Origin: Paenibacillus validus NBRC 15382
GTDB lineage: Bacteria > Bacillota > Bacilli > Paenibacillales > NBRC-103111
NCBI RefSeq assembly: GCF_004000985.1
Contig: NZ_BIMH01000037.1
Location: 1 to 53,174 of the forward strand
Length of the DNA: 53,174 nucleotides
Direction: 5' to 3'
In this document: piece by piece, positions 8,742 through 17,049 of the stretch
How positions within the stretch are numbered: position 1 is the stretch's first letter
Layout: the number at the start of each line of letters is the position of its first letter
Program-made: the position numbers and the translations under genes
Notes under the pieces: model-generated
What the model was told of the DNA's origin: nothing
The model's input: only the letters and a program-made list of their open reading frames with translations
Database searches by the model: none

Positions 8742-8770
8742 TTCTAATAGGGGTGCAAGCTCTTTTTCAT

Positions 8771-8800
8771 TTGCATAAAAAACCTTACGCATGATACCAT
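8771..8800 (+). promoter_or_regulatory. Candidate promoter of the malic enzyme gene
   Basis: TTGCAT at 8771-8776, 18-nt spacer and TACCAT at 8795-8800, about 70 nt before the GTG start. The hexamers match sigma-A only moderately. Confidence 0.35.
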
Positions 8801-8867
8801 GAATCTATTGGCAGGTCATATATACGTTTTCGTGACATCACTTTTCAGTTGAAGGAAGGGAATCAGC

Positions 8868-10271
8868 GTGGCACAGACAAGTATTATTTTGCGTGTGGAG
8901 CTCAATCATGAGCAAGTAACGTTCGGAGATGTAGCTGCAACAATCAGTAAAGTAGGGGGAGACATCACCTCGATCGACGTTATTCGTCCCGGCAAGGAAT
9001 CGTCGGTACGCGATATTACCGTCGATGTGGCGGAATCCGCCGAGTCGCAGGTGGTTGAAGCGTTGAAATCGCATGACGGGATCAAGCTGATTAACGTATC
9101 CGACCGTACGTTTCTCGTGCATCTAGGCGGGAAAATCAACATGCAGCCGAATCTGCCGATCAAAAACCGCGACGACTTGTCCCGTGTTTACACCCCTGGG
9201 GTGGCTAGAGTTTGTACCGCAATTCATGAAAATCCGAGAAAAGCTTACTCGCTTACGATAAAACGCAATACGGTAGCCGTCGTCACCGACGGAACGGCAG
9301 TGCTCGGACTGGGCGACATCGGTCCGCATGCAGCCGCGCCTGTCATGGAAGGGAAAGCGATGCTGTTCAAGCAGCTCGCCGGCGTCGATGCGTTCCCGAT
9401 TTGTCTGGATACGAAGGATACGGAAGAAATTATTCGTACTATTAAAGCGATCAGCCCGATTTTCGGAGGCATTAACCTGGAGGATATCAGCTCTCCGCGA
9501 TGCTTCGAGATCGAGACACGCCTGAACGAGGAGCTCGATATACCGGTGTTTCATGACGATCAGCACGGAACGGCTGTCGTCGTTATCGCGGGTTTGCTGA
9601 ATGCCTTGAAAGTGGTCGGTAAACGAATCGAGAACGTCCGCGTTGTGGTCAACGGAATCGGAGCGGCAGGCGTATCGATCTGCAAAATGCTGCTCGCCGC
9701 AGGGGTGACGCGCTTGGTGCCTGTCGACCGCGAGGGTGCCATCGTTCACGGAGGCAGCTATCCTTACCCGATGTGGCAGTGGTTGGCCGACCAGCCGCAA
9801 GTCGAAGATAAGGCCGGAACGCTGAAGGACGTTATTCAAGACGCCGACGTGTTTATCGGTGTATCGCGGGGCGGTTTGCTGAACGAGGACGACATCAAGA
9901 AAATGAAGCCGGACAGCATCGTCTTCGCGATGGCGAATCCGGAACCGGAAATTGCGCCGGAGGAAGCGCTCCCGCATGTTCGTGTGTTTGCAACAGGTCG
10001 AAGCGACTATCCGAACCAAATCAATAACGTACTCGTGTTCCCCGGTATTTTCCGTGGGGCGCTCGACTGCCGGGCACGGCGGATCAACGAGCCGATGAAG
10101 CTGGCGGCCGCCCGCGCAATCGCTTCGGTTGTTACCGAAGCGGAGCTGAACGAGCACTACATCATCCCGAGTATATTTAACGACAAGGTCGTGACGAAGG
10201 TTCGCCACGCAATTATCGAAGCCGCTATCCTAACCGGGGTGGCAAGACGGATTCCGCCGGATTTCCGGTAG
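8868..10271 (+). CDS. NAD(P)-dependent malic enzyme with N-terminal ACT domain
   Basis: Oxidatively decarboxylates malate to pyruvate, linking the citric acid cycle to pyruvate. GTG start at 8868 after GAAGGAAGGGA. Residues 1-85 form an ACT regulatory domain (IILRVELNHEQVTFGDVAA, then ITVDVAESAE). The catalytic part follows: the N-terminal malic domain with the tyrosine motif VYTPGVARVC and the metal-binding stretch near PVFHDDQHGTA, and the Rossmann domain with VNGIGAAGVSICKML. At 467 residues it equals a short bacterial malic enzyme plus the ACT domain. The cofactor choice cannot be read from the sequence. The ACT domain suggests allosteric control by an unknown small molecule. It is a single gene closed by a strong terminator. 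Confidence 0.93.
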   Translation: MAQTSIILRVELNHEQVTFGDVAATISKVGGDITSIDVIRPGKESSVRDITVDVAESAESQVVEALKSHDGIKLINVSDRTFLVHLGGKINMQPNLPIKNRDDLSRVYTPGVARVCTAIHENPRKAYSLTIKRNTVAVVTDGTAVLGLGDIGPHAAAPVMEGKAMLFKQLAGVDAFPICLDTKDTEEIIRTIKAISPIFGGINLEDISSPRCFEIETRLNEELDIPVFHDDQHGTAVVVIAGLLNALKVVGKRIENVRVVVNGIGAAGVSICKMLLAAGVTRLVPVDREGAIVHGGSYPYPMWQWLADQPQVEDKAGTLKDVIQDADVFIGVSRGGLLNEDDIKKMKPDSIVFAMANPEPEIAPEEALPHVRVFATGRSDYPNQINNVLVFPGIFRGALDCRARRINEPMKLAAARAIASVVTEAELNEHYIIPSIFNDKVVTKVRHAIIEAAILTGVARRIPPDFR

Positions 10272-10344
10272 GATCGTGCAGGAAGAGAGAAGGCGTGGCC
10301 CAAAGGGTAACCCCTTGATGAAGACAGTTTTTCAAGAATAAACG

Positions 10345-10393
10345 AATAACCCTCCAAAACCACTGTTAAAGTGGAGTTGGGGGGTTATTTTTT
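10345..10393 (+). terminator. Terminator of the malic enzyme gene
   Basis: A long stem formed by 10345-10364 (AATAACCCTCCAAAACCACT) and 10370-10389, nearly perfect, with a 5-nt loop and a run of T at 10387-10393. Confidence 0.9.
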
Positions 10394-10488
10394 AACTCGC
10401 GATACTACATCAATAGCGGATAGCCCGCAAGGCCAACTTGCGAAGAAACGCGTCGAACGCCCGTCCGCCCGGTCGGCTCCCGCCCGCT

Positions 10489-11337
10489 TCAGGGCATAAA
10501 GCCCTCTTGGCTCACGCGTATCCGCTGCGCCTCGAATCGCCGCGCGAGCTGCTCCCGCACGCGCAAGTACGCGCCGCGGTCGTACCACGCGTCGTACCCG
10601 TTCGCGCGATACAGCTCGCGCATACCAAGCCTCTCCGTCCGGCGCCCCTGGCTGCCGTCGCCCATAAAATAATCGTCGATCACCACGCGATCGACACCGG
10701 TTTCCGCCAGCCGGTCGGCCAGCCCGTCGCTGCACGGCAGCACGGGCGACACGGCGGCCTGCGTCGGCACCCCCGCCTCGGCGAGCCGCCGCAAGGCCTC
10801 GAATCGGGCGGCAATCGGCGGCGCCGCCGGCGTGAACAGCTTCCGGACCGACTCCATGTCGGTCTCAATGGTCAGGCTGACGCGGACGCGGGGCCCGAGC
10901 CGCCGCAGCACGTCGATATCTCGCGTGACCAACGGGCTGCGCGTCTGCACCATCACGAAGGCGAGCTCCTCGGGCGGGGATGCCGCCATGACCTCCAGCC
11001 AAGACCGCGTCAGACAGGCGCGGAACTCCTCAGGCTGGTAGGGGTCCGTCGCGGACGACATGAATACCGTAACCGGTTTTTTGCGTCCGGCACGCTTCAG
11101 CTCCCGGCTCAACAAGCTGGCTGTATTTGCTTTTACGTCCACCCAATCGCCCCAAGGCGAGCCGCGAAATTTTGCGACCGGCATCTCCCGCACATAGCAG
11201 TATGAGCAAGCGAAGGCACAGCCTACATACGGATTTAACGTGTGCGTGTACCCGCTCAAGAAGCCCGATGCGGGAAGGAGCAGCCGCTTGGGCGCTGTGA
11301 CTTTGATGGATTTTTGACGGGACATAAGCTTCAGCAC
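10489..11337 (-). CDS. Radical SAM protein of the SplB (spore photoproduct lyase) superfamily
   Basis: Contains the SAM/iron-sulfur motif CAFACSYCY (CxxxCxxC) after NPYVGC, then FMSSATDPYQPEE, VMVQTRSPL and SLTIETD. This order is typical of SPL-family radical SAM proteins, most of which have no proven function. At 282 residues it is shorter than true spore photoproduct lyase (about 340), and I cannot see the SplB-specific Cys near the C-terminus, so direct DNA repair is only a possibility. The start is uncertain: GTG 11337 lies 3 nt after AAAGGA, while ATG 11325 lies further away. The gene is GC-rich and stands alone. Its tail is convergent with the malic enzyme gene. Confidence 0.8.
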   Translation of the reverse strand: MLKLMSRQKSIKVTAPKRLLLPASGFLSGYTHTLNPYVGCAFACSYCYVREMPVAKFRGSPWGDWVDVKANTASLLSRELKRAGRKKPVTVFMSSATDPYQPEEFRACLTRSWLEVMAASPPEELAFVMVQTRSPLVTRDIDVLRRLGPRVRVSLTIETDMESVRKLFTPAAPPIAARFEALRRLAEAGVPTQAAVSPVLPCSDGLADRLAETGVDRVVIDDYFMGDGSQGRRTERLGMRELYRANGYDAWYDRGAYLRVREQLARRFEAQRIRVSQEGFMP

Positions 11338-11453
11338 GAATCCTTTCCGAATGACTGTTGGAGCCGGTGGCCGCTTCAGAGGCTGCGCGCCAATAGAGAA
11401 ACCCGATTCTCCGCCGCTGCAGCAGCATGGAAAACCGGGTCAGATGTGTGCTA

Positions 11454-12419
11454 TTAGTCAGTGGAGCCGGTCGGCATCACTTCCGGGGAAGTCAGCTTGT
11501 CGTAGAACTCCGTAAATTTGTCCTTGTCGTCGCTGGAGCGAATGGCCATCGCGGCACGCGGGTGATCGTTCAGGACGCCGGCGATCATGTAAGGGATGAT
11601 GTAACCCCACTCCCATTTCTCGCGCATCGAAATCATGTGTTTCTCGATAATGCCGAGCACCGGACGAAGATCGTATTTCGGGTTTTTCAAGTAGCTGACG
11701 AGCAGTTCAGTCGGACAGTTGCCCGCTGCGCGACCCATTCCGTAGACGGACGTGTCGAGGAACTCGACGCCTTTGCTCGCACCCGTGATCGTGTTGGAGA
11801 ACGCCAGCTGCATGTTGTTGTGCATGTGCAGGCCGAGCTTCTTGTTCGGAAGCAGTCGTTGGAATTTGGACACCAGGTAGTCGATGTCTTTGTGATCCAT
11901 GCTGCCGTAGGAGTCGACGACGTACACGACATCGACCGGGCTTTTGGCGATTTCTTCGAACGCTTCGTTCAGATCATTCTCCATCACATGCGAAAGCGCC
12001 ATGATGTTGATCGTCGTTTCATAGCCGTAGTCGTGGAATTTTTGCACCAGATCGAGCGCTTTGTCCACATCTTTAATGTAACAAGCGACGCGGATCAGAT
12101 CCAACATGCTTTGATCGCGCGGGAGAATATCCTTCTCATCCACACGGCCGATATCGACCAACGCGGAAAGCTTCGTACTGGTTTTTTGGGGGATGACTTC
12201 CTTCAGGAAATCCTCGTTAAGGAAGCGCCAAGGGCCGGCATCAGCACCTTTCAGCAATTTGGCCGAGTTTTTGTAACCAATTTCCATATATTCGACGCCG
12301 GCTTCGCTTAGACCCTGGTACATGTCCTTCACGAATTGGACGCTAAAGTCCCAGTTATTCACTAAACCGCCGTCGCGGATCGTACAATCCAAAATTTTGT
12401 GGTGTGTGTCGCGTGTCAT
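11454..12419 (-). CDS. HMGL-like aldolase domain protein
   Basis: TIM-barrel enzyme of the HMG-CoA lyase/homocitrate synthase/4-hydroxy-2-oxovalerate aldolase superfamily. It starts at ATG 12419, after GGAGAGGGG. The metal site is visible as D-C-T-I-R-D-G-G near the N-terminus and as HMHNN (HxH) near residue 200. VDSYGSMDHKD and CPTELLVSYL are also conserved barrel elements. The 321-residue length fits a stand-alone aldolase without the extra domains of isopropylmalate or homocitrate synthase. The substrate cannot be inferred. It has no metabolic neighbours, and the partner dehydrogenase of the oxovalerate aldolase pathway is absent. A clear sigma-A promoter and tandem GCTTTTAAGC elements precede it. 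Confidence 0.82.
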   Translation of the reverse strand: MTRDTHHKILDCTIRDGGLVNNWDFSVQFVKDMYQGLSEAGVEYMEIGYKNSAKLLKGADAGPWRFLNEDFLKEVIPQKTSTKLSALVDIGRVDEKDILPRDQSMLDLIRVACYIKDVDKALDLVQKFHDYGYETTINIMALSHVMENDLNEAFEEIAKSPVDVVYVVDSYGSMDHKDIDYLVSKFQRLLPNKKLGLHMHNNMQLAFSNTITGASKGVEFLDTSVYGMGRAAGNCPTELLVSYLKNPKYDLRPVLGIIEKHMISMREKWEWGYIIPYMIAGVLNDHPRAAMAIRSSDDKDKFTEFYDKLTSPEVMPTGSTD

Positions 12420-12471
12420 CAAAATTACCCCTCTCCAAATTAACAAGTGCTCGCTGACATCTTTCGGGCTT

Positions 12472-12498
12472 TTAAGCTTTTTAGCTTTTAAGCGGTAA
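12472..12498 (-). promoter_or_regulatory. Tandem GCTTTTAAGC elements in the leader of the aldolase gene
   Basis: Two copies of GCTTTTAAGC, each with inverted GCTT/AAGC arms, start 16 bp apart between the predicted -10 box and the ribosome binding site of the leftward aldolase gene. They may be a repressor operator or small RNA hairpins. This is a sequence observation only. Confidence 0.4.
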
Positions 12499-12517
12499 AG
12501 TGTTTTATTAATTACTA

Positions 12518-12545
12518 ATTTTACACAGTTTTTTGTATTTGTCAA
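12518..12545 (-). promoter_or_regulatory. Sigma-A promoter of the aldolase gene
   Basis: On the minus strand TTGACA (12545-12540), 16-nt spacer, TAAAAT (12523-12518), in a very AT-rich stretch about 100 nt before the start codon. Confidence 0.7.
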
Positions 12546-12683
12546 TCATAACAAATTCCAGAACGAGTGGCAATTTCCTTATATATTGAAAAATCAGTCG
12601 GCCAACCGTTGTGCAGGGCGACCTGCTATCAAAATCTAATATAATATACAAATAGTATCTATAATGAGAGGGAGGAGGAACGC

Positions 12684-13032
12684 TTTTACAGGAAGTTCAC
12701 TAAGAATAAGATCATTGACTCGGGAGGATCCAAGTACATTCGTAAAATCGCATCGTTTACCTTATTCGTCATGTTGTTCGTCATGATCGTCCCGTTCGCT
12801 GCTTGGGGCGCCGGACCGGTCGCTTCAACCGAGGCCGCGTCCTTGCTCGTGCAGGATCAGGACGAGCCGGTATGGCCGAAACCGCTCACGTATTTGGATT
12901 TAGGCGACTCGCTTGCAGCCGGGGATGACGCCGCCGCAAAAAAATGAATTTGCGCCGCAGCAGAACGCTTCAAGGGCTCAAGCGGCCGTGCTGCTGAAGC
13001 GGCTTTTGACCGGACTGAAATTCGTCAACTAG
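12684..13032 (+). pseudogene. Remnant of an SLH-anchored GDSL/SGNH esterase gene
   Basis: Open frame from a position 6 nt after GGAGGAGG, but the expected start codon is TTT (12684), not TTG or ATG. The frame encodes a basic N-terminus and a signal-peptide-like core (ASFTLFVMLFVMIVPFAAWG). It then reaches YLDLGDSLAAG, the nucleophile motif of GDSL hydrolases, and stops at TGA 12945. The stop follows a run of seven A (12938-12944). In the +1 frame the sequence resumes directly as EFAPQQNASRAQAAVLLKRLL, the closing part of an SLH domain, ending at TAG 13030. Removing one A would join both parts. The catalytic body and most of the SLH region, expected to be several hundred residues, are missing. 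I read it as an internal deletion plus a frameshift plus a lost start codon. Confidence 0.75.
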
Positions 13033-13057
13033 GCAGCAGGCGGCAGCCGTCATACCC

Positions 13058-13096
13058 AAAAAGGCGTTTCATCCTAGGGATAAAGCGCCTTTTTTT
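13058..13096 (+). terminator. Terminator after the esterase remnant
   Basis: Stem AAAAAGGCGTTT (13058-13069) with AAAGCGCCTTTTTTT (13082-13096), with one bulge and a run of seven T. The 10-mer TCCTAGGGAT is repeated on both sides of the right arm (13072-13081 and about 13100-13109). The remnant has kept its terminator. Confidence 0.75.
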
Positions 13097-13100
13097 GATC

Positions 13101-13454
13101 CTAGGGATGCTTAATGATCTCAATACGGCCGATCAGCGGCAGCGGCTTCATATCCCCGTTGATCGCATTCATCATCCCGATCACGCAGAATACGAGGCAC
13201 ACGAGGTGGGCTAAAGGCACGAGCAGCAAATTGAGCAGAGGAATAAGTCCCAGTAAGATGTTGCAAGCGATCAAGGCGAGCAGCAGCATAAGGCCTTGAT
13301 TGGCGTGATACATCGCAAAGCGTGAATGGTTCGCGGCGAGCAGCGGCACAAAAAACAACAGATAAGCGATAGCGGCAACGGCCTTGTTGGCCCGCACATC
13401 TTCCGGCGTCGGAGAGGGGGAGCCTTGCGGCGGCGTCTGTCCGGGGTCAGACAT
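13101..13454 (-). CDS. DUF4870-like small membrane protein
   Basis: A 117-residue protein starting at ATG 13454, 8 nt after the near-perfect AAAGGAGGTG. The first 25 residues are Pro/Gly/Ser-rich. Then come an amphipathic VRANKAVAAIAYLLFFVPLL helix, HANQGLMLLLAL and LVCLVFCVIGMMNAI, giving three or four membrane segments. The HANQG motif and the layout match the DUF4870/TIC20-like family, whose function is unknown. Convergent with the esterase remnant and divergent from the next gene. Confidence 0.75.
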   Translation of the reverse strand: MSDPGQTPPQGSPSPTPEDVRANKAVAAIAYLLFFVPLLAANHSRFAMYHANQGLMLLLALIACNILLGLIPLLNLLLVPLAHLVCLVFCVIGMMNAINGDMKPLPLIGRIEIIKHP

Positions 13455-13621
13455 CGGTGGAACACCTCCTTTCTCAGGTCTGGATGCGGAAGAGCTTCCC
13501 AGATTAGCCGCTACCATCTTATGCCGATAGCCGTTCGAGTATGTTCGCCTTTCCGAGGAATAACCGTAAAGCGATGGGGCAACCTAAATCCAGCCATATC
13601 CAAGAAAGGAACGAGGCACAC

Positions 13622-14050
13622 ATGACCCACACCCCGATCTTTTTTCAATTCGAGACGAACCAGGAAGCTTATATGGCGCTTGATACGCTGGAGGAGCTTG
13701 GCTACAAGGTCAGCCTGCATACGGAGACGAAGAGCCCCGTTCTGCACGTCATCGTCGATCGCAATGATCTGACGTCGGCTCTCGAAGTCGCGCAAGCTCA
13801 CGGCGGTCGGCTGCTGGAGGGGCAAGCATCTCCGTCCGAGATTTCGACGTATGCCATGGCATACGATCCGGACGGGCTCATTCCGATTCCCGCCCACTTC
13901 GTGAACGAGGTTGAACCGGATGAAGCCGAGGTTCATTTATCCGCCTCGGCTTACTCGAACCGCTCGAGCGGCGCCTACAAGGATGAGCACGCGAAATTCG
14001 ACCCGTCCGGGGAAGATTACGACGGCTTCGACGCGGGTATTCATTTATAG
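13622..14050 (+). CDS. Protein of unknown function, cytoplasmic
   Basis: A 142-residue soluble protein. ATG 13622 follows AAAGGAACGAGG. The first 75 residues (IFFQFETNQEAYMALDTLEEL, then SPVLHVIVDRNDLTSALEVAQ) have the alternating beta-alpha pattern of a small ferredoxin-like or ACT-like domain. The middle is acidic and the tail is disordered (SNRSSGAYKDEHAKFDPSGE). No signal peptide or membrane segment. I do not recognise the family beyond this fold guess. Its codon use matches its neighbours, so it is likely a real gene. Confidence 0.7.
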   Translation: MTHTPIFFQFETNQEAYMALDTLEELGYKVSLHTETKSPVLHVIVDRNDLTSALEVAQAHGGRLLEGQASPSEISTYAMAYDPDGLIPIPAHFVNEVEPDEAEVHLSASAYSNRSSGAYKDEHAKFDPSGEDYDGFDAGIHL

Positions 14051-14235
14051 TGGATTAGGCCAAAACCGTTGGACAAGTCCCACAACATTTGACCGGGAAA
14101 ACAAAGTTGCCCTGCGCCTATTTTTATTAGCTCGGAAAACACTGTTTCTCTAGACCCACACCTCATTCGTTTGCTATGATGGGTTGGGACTTCGGGAATG
14201 ATAGGGTTTTTCAATAGAGGATGGAGGGAAACACT

Positions 14236-15135
14236 GTGGATTCCTATGATTCTTTGAAAGAGGGCGAAAAGGGCGCGTGGCTTAGTATCGTCGCCTATGT
14301 TTTTTTGTCCGCTTTTAAAATAACCATAGGTTATATGACCGGTTCGGAAGCGCTCGCGGCGGACGGAATTAACAATACGACGGATATCGTCGTTTCACTG
14401 GCGGTGCTGATCGGGCTTCGCATTTCCCGGAAGCCGCCGGATCGCGATCATCCGTATGGGCATAAACGGGCGGAGACGATCGCTTCGCTCATCGCTTCGT
14501 TTATTATGGCAGCAGCAGGCCTGCAGGTTGTCTTGCAAGCGGGCCGCAGCTTCTTCGCCGATGAGCGCACGGCGCCGGACATGCTGGCCGCCTGGGTAGC
14601 TCTGGCTTGCGCCGCCGTCATGTGGGGCGTGTACGTTTACAATTACCGGTTGGCCAAACGGATCGAGAACCAATCGCTGATGGCCGCTGCGCAGGACAAT
14701 CGTTCCGACGCGCTCGTCAGTATAGGCGCCGCCGTCGGCATCATCGGATCGCGGCTTGGCTTTCCGGTACTCGATGCAGTAGCGGCGCTGATCGTCGGTC
14801 TTATTATTTTGAAAACGGCTTGGGAAGTGTTCTCCCATGCATCGCATACGTTGACGGACGGCTTCGACGACCAGCGGCTGAAGGTGTTCAAGCAGACCGT
14901 CAAGACAACGCCGGGCGTCAAGCGCATTAAGGATATCCGCGCCCGCATTCACGGCAACAGCGTGCTGCTTGACGTGGTCGTCGAGGTAAGCGCCGAATTG
15001 TCCGTCGGCGAAAGCCACGATATCAGCGATGAAATCGAACGGCGGATGCTCAGAGAGCATCGGGTGAACAATGTGCATGTGCATATCGAGCCTTTCGAAG
15101 AGCAAGAAAAAAACGGCAACCAACCTTATCGATAA
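14236..15135 (+). CDS. Cation diffusion facilitator (CDF) metal exporter, probably manganese type
   Basis: Exports divalent metal in exchange for protons. I choose GTG 14236 because GGAGGG lies 7 nt before it. ATG 14221 would have no spaced ribosome binding site. About 299 residues: six membrane helices in the first 200 residues, then a cytoplasmic metal-binding domain ending in VNNVHVHIEPFEE. Helix 2 has the DxxxD site (ADGINNTTDIV), followed by DHPYGHKRAE. Helix 5 has DNRSDA, again DxxxD instead of the HxxxD of zinc exporters. That pattern is known from manganese exporters such as MneP and MntE, hence the suggested substrate. Confidence 0.88.
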   Translation: MDSYDSLKEGEKGAWLSIVAYVFLSAFKITIGYMTGSEALAADGINNTTDIVVSLAVLIGLRISRKPPDRDHPYGHKRAETIASLIASFIMAAAGLQVVLQAGRSFFADERTAPDMLAAWVALACAAVMWGVYVYNYRLAKRIENQSLMAAAQDNRSDALVSIGAAVGIIGSRLGFPVLDAVAALIVGLIILKTAWEVFSHASHTLTDGFDDQRLKVFKQTVKTTPGVKRIKDIRARIHGNSVLLDVVVEVSAELSVGESHDISDEIERRMLREHRVNNVHVHIEPFEEQEKNGNQPYR

Positions 15136-15152
15136 GGGGTCGCCGTTTTTTT
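15107..15152 (+). terminator. Terminator of the CDF gene
   Basis: The arms ACGGC...ACC...CCTTATCG and CGATAAGG...GGT...GCCGT form an interrupted stem overlapping the stop codon, with an A run before and seven T after (15146-15152). The 150 bases from here to 15303 show no gene. Confidence 0.8.
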
Positions 15153-15303
15153 ATGAGCAGCGCTTAAACAGAACGCGGTGCGGCAGGACAAGCGGATGCG
15201 CTTCTGGCGAAGGCGGCGGCCGGAAAACGAGTGCGCCATTCCGCGCCCGCGATGCCGACGATCAACGACCTCGCAGCCGCCGTGAAGCTGTGAAACTGTG
15301 GAA

Positions 15304-16569
15304 CTAACTCCTTGCAAATTCCGCTGCGCTTTTCCCTGCCGTATACCCGGTTGTGAATGCCGCCGTGATGTTGTAGCCGCCGGTATAGCCGTGAATGTCC
15401 AGCACTTCGCCGCAAAAGTACAGCCCAAGCTTCAGCTTTGACTGCATCGTCCGCGGATCGACCTCCTTCAGGTTGACGCCGCCGCCGGTGACGAAAGCTT
15501 CTTCAAGCGATAGCGTGCCGTTCACTTCCACGGGAAACGCCTTCAGCAGCTTCGCCATATCCATCCATGGCTGCTTCGGAATGTTATCGAACGTGACGTC
15601 TTCCTTAATACCCGCCCGTTCGAGCACGAAAGGAACGAGCCGTTCCGGGAGGAGCGGTTTCAAGACGTTCTTGGCCGCTTTCTTCGGCTCGTGCCGGGCC
15701 AGCCGATACGTATCGGTGTACACCTCATCCACGCTCTTATCGGGAAACAAATCGATCGTCAGCCGCACGCTCGGGACGTTAAACTGCTTCTTCGCCTTCA
15801 CGACGAACTGGCTGCAGCGCAGCGCGGCCGGGCCGGACAAGCCGAAGTGGGTGAACAGCAGGTCGCCTTCGTGTTCGACGATTTTCTTCCCCTTCGGAGT
15901 CCAGACCGATAACGTAATGCCGCGCAGCGATAACCCTTGCAGCTCCTTGCTGCGAATCCACGGTTCGTTCGACGTTAGCGGCACTTCCGTCGGATACAGC
16001 TCGGTGATCGTATGACCGGCGGCCTCTGCCCAAGGGTATCCGTCGCCGGTCGAGCCGGTTTGCGGCACCGACTTGCCCCCGGTGGCGATAATGACGGCGC
16101 GTCCGTTAATCCGTTCGCCGGTGGTCAATTCGACGCCCCATGCGCGCTCCTCATCGTACAACACCCGGCGAACCGGGCTGTTGACACGAATGGAGACGCC
16201 TTGATGGCGCACGCGATTCACAAGCGCATCCACCACGGTCTTGGCCTTGTCGCTCACCGGGAACATGCGCCCGCGGTCTTCCTCCTTCAAGCGGATGCCC
16301 ATCCCTTCGAAGAAGGCGATGATGTCGCGATTGCTGAATGTCGCAAGAGCGCTATGCAGGAAGCGTCCGTTGCCCGGAATATGCTTGATCAGTTCATCCG
16401 GCTCTTTGGCATTCGTCACATTGCAGCGGCCTCCGCCCGAAATTCCGAGCTTGCGCCCCAGTTTATCCCCTTTGTCCACCAACAAAACCTTTGCACCGTG
16501 CTCGCTTGCAGCCACGCTGGCCATCAATCCGGCTGAGCCTCCGCCGATTACAATTACGTCATAAGCCAT
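15304..16569 (-). CDS. HI0933-family FAD-dependent oxidoreductase (YtfP/BaiN-like)
   Basis: Flavoprotein of 421 residues. ATG 16569 follows AGGAG at 8 nt. The N-terminal FAD-binding Rossmann motif [13 protein letters not shown] (residues 6-18) is followed by the family signature [14 protein letters not shown]. Near the C-terminus, [17 protein letters not shown] is the second conserved flavin contact. The fold is that of BaiN-type enzymes. Most bacterial members, including Bacillus YtfP, have no settled substrate. A single gene flanked by unrelated genes. Confidence 0.9.
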   Translation of the reverse strand: MAYDVIVIGGGSAGLMASVAASEHGAKVLLVDKGDKLGRKLGISGGGRCNVTNAKEPDELIKHIPGNGRFLHSALATFSNRDIIAFFEGMGIRLKEEDRGRMFPVSDKAKTVVDALVNRVRHQGVSIRVNSPVRRVLYDEERAWGVELTTGERINGRAVIIATGGKSVPQTGSTGDGYPWAEAAGHTITELYPTEVPLTSNEPWIRSKELQGLSLRGITLSVWTPKGKKIVEHEGDLLFTHFGLSGPAALRCSQFVVKAKKQFNVPSVRLTIDLFPDKSVDEVYTDTYRLARHEPKKAAKNVLKPLLPERLVPFVLERAGIKEDVTFDNIPKQPWMDMAKLLKAFPVEVNGTLSLEEAFVTGGGVNLKEVDPRTMQSKLKLGLYFCGEVLDIHGYTGGYNITAAFTTGYTAGKSAAEFARS

Positions 16570-16653
16570 TCGTTATGCTCCTATATGGTTTCATTTGTTT
16601 TCATTGTACCGTAATTTTTTCCGACAAAAATAGTGATATTCCTGCAACGTGCT

Positions 16654-16686
16654 TTGACATTTTCTATAGCAGACTTCCATTATAAT
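16654..16686 (+). promoter_or_regulatory. Possible promoter of the 84-residue gene
   Basis: TTGACA (16654-16659) and TATAAT (16681-16686) are perfect hexamers, but the spacer is 21 nt, longer than normal. Either a different -35 is used or an activator is needed. Confidence 0.35.
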
Positions 16687-16727
16687 CGTTGTGCCAACCC
16701 TTGTAAAAAAGGAGGTTTGATCGTACG

Positions 16728-16982
16728 ATGAATGCATCGAACGCGTTTCAAGCAGGCTCACGTGAGGTAAACCGCCACTCGGGCAGAACGCAGTTGGACG
16801 ACATGGAGAAGCGCATCCTGCAGCTGGGCGTCAAAAACCGGAGATTGATGAGGGACATCATGCAGAACGCCGAGGCGCTTCGAGCGACAAAAGAGGCGGT
16901 TATGATCAGTAAAACGCACATGCATCAACTGTGGCAGCAATTGAACGAGCTGCGCATTCTTCATCAATGCCCCTATCCATAG
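16728..16982 (+). CDS. Small coiled-coil protein of unknown function
   Basis: An 84-residue soluble protein. ATG 16728 lies after AAAAAAGGAGG at 11 nt. From about residue 23 on it is a continuous charged helix (LDDMEKRILQLGVKNRRLM, then EALRATKEAVMISKTH) with heptad-like spacing, ending in a Cys-Pro tail. I recognise no family. The strong ribosome binding site, the upstream promoter-like hexamers and the downstream terminator support a real gene. Confidence 0.7.
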   Translation: MNASNAFQAGSREVNRHSGRTQLDDMEKRILQLGVKNRRLMRDIMQNAEALRATKEAVMISKTHMHQLWQQLNELRILHQCPYP

Positions 16983-16999
16983 CCGAGTCCGGTCGTGAG

Positions 17000-17035
17000 A
17001 AAAAACGAGGTCCGAAAAATCGGCCTCGTTTTTTT
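17000..17035. terminator. Terminator between the small gene and the CNNM gene
   Basis: AAAAAACGAGG (17000-17010) pairs with CCTCGTTTTTT (17024-17034). CCGA/TCGG extends the stem inside. It has A and T tails on both sides, so it can serve both convergent genes. Confidence 0.88.
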
Positions 17036-17049
17036 AAATGTATTTATGA

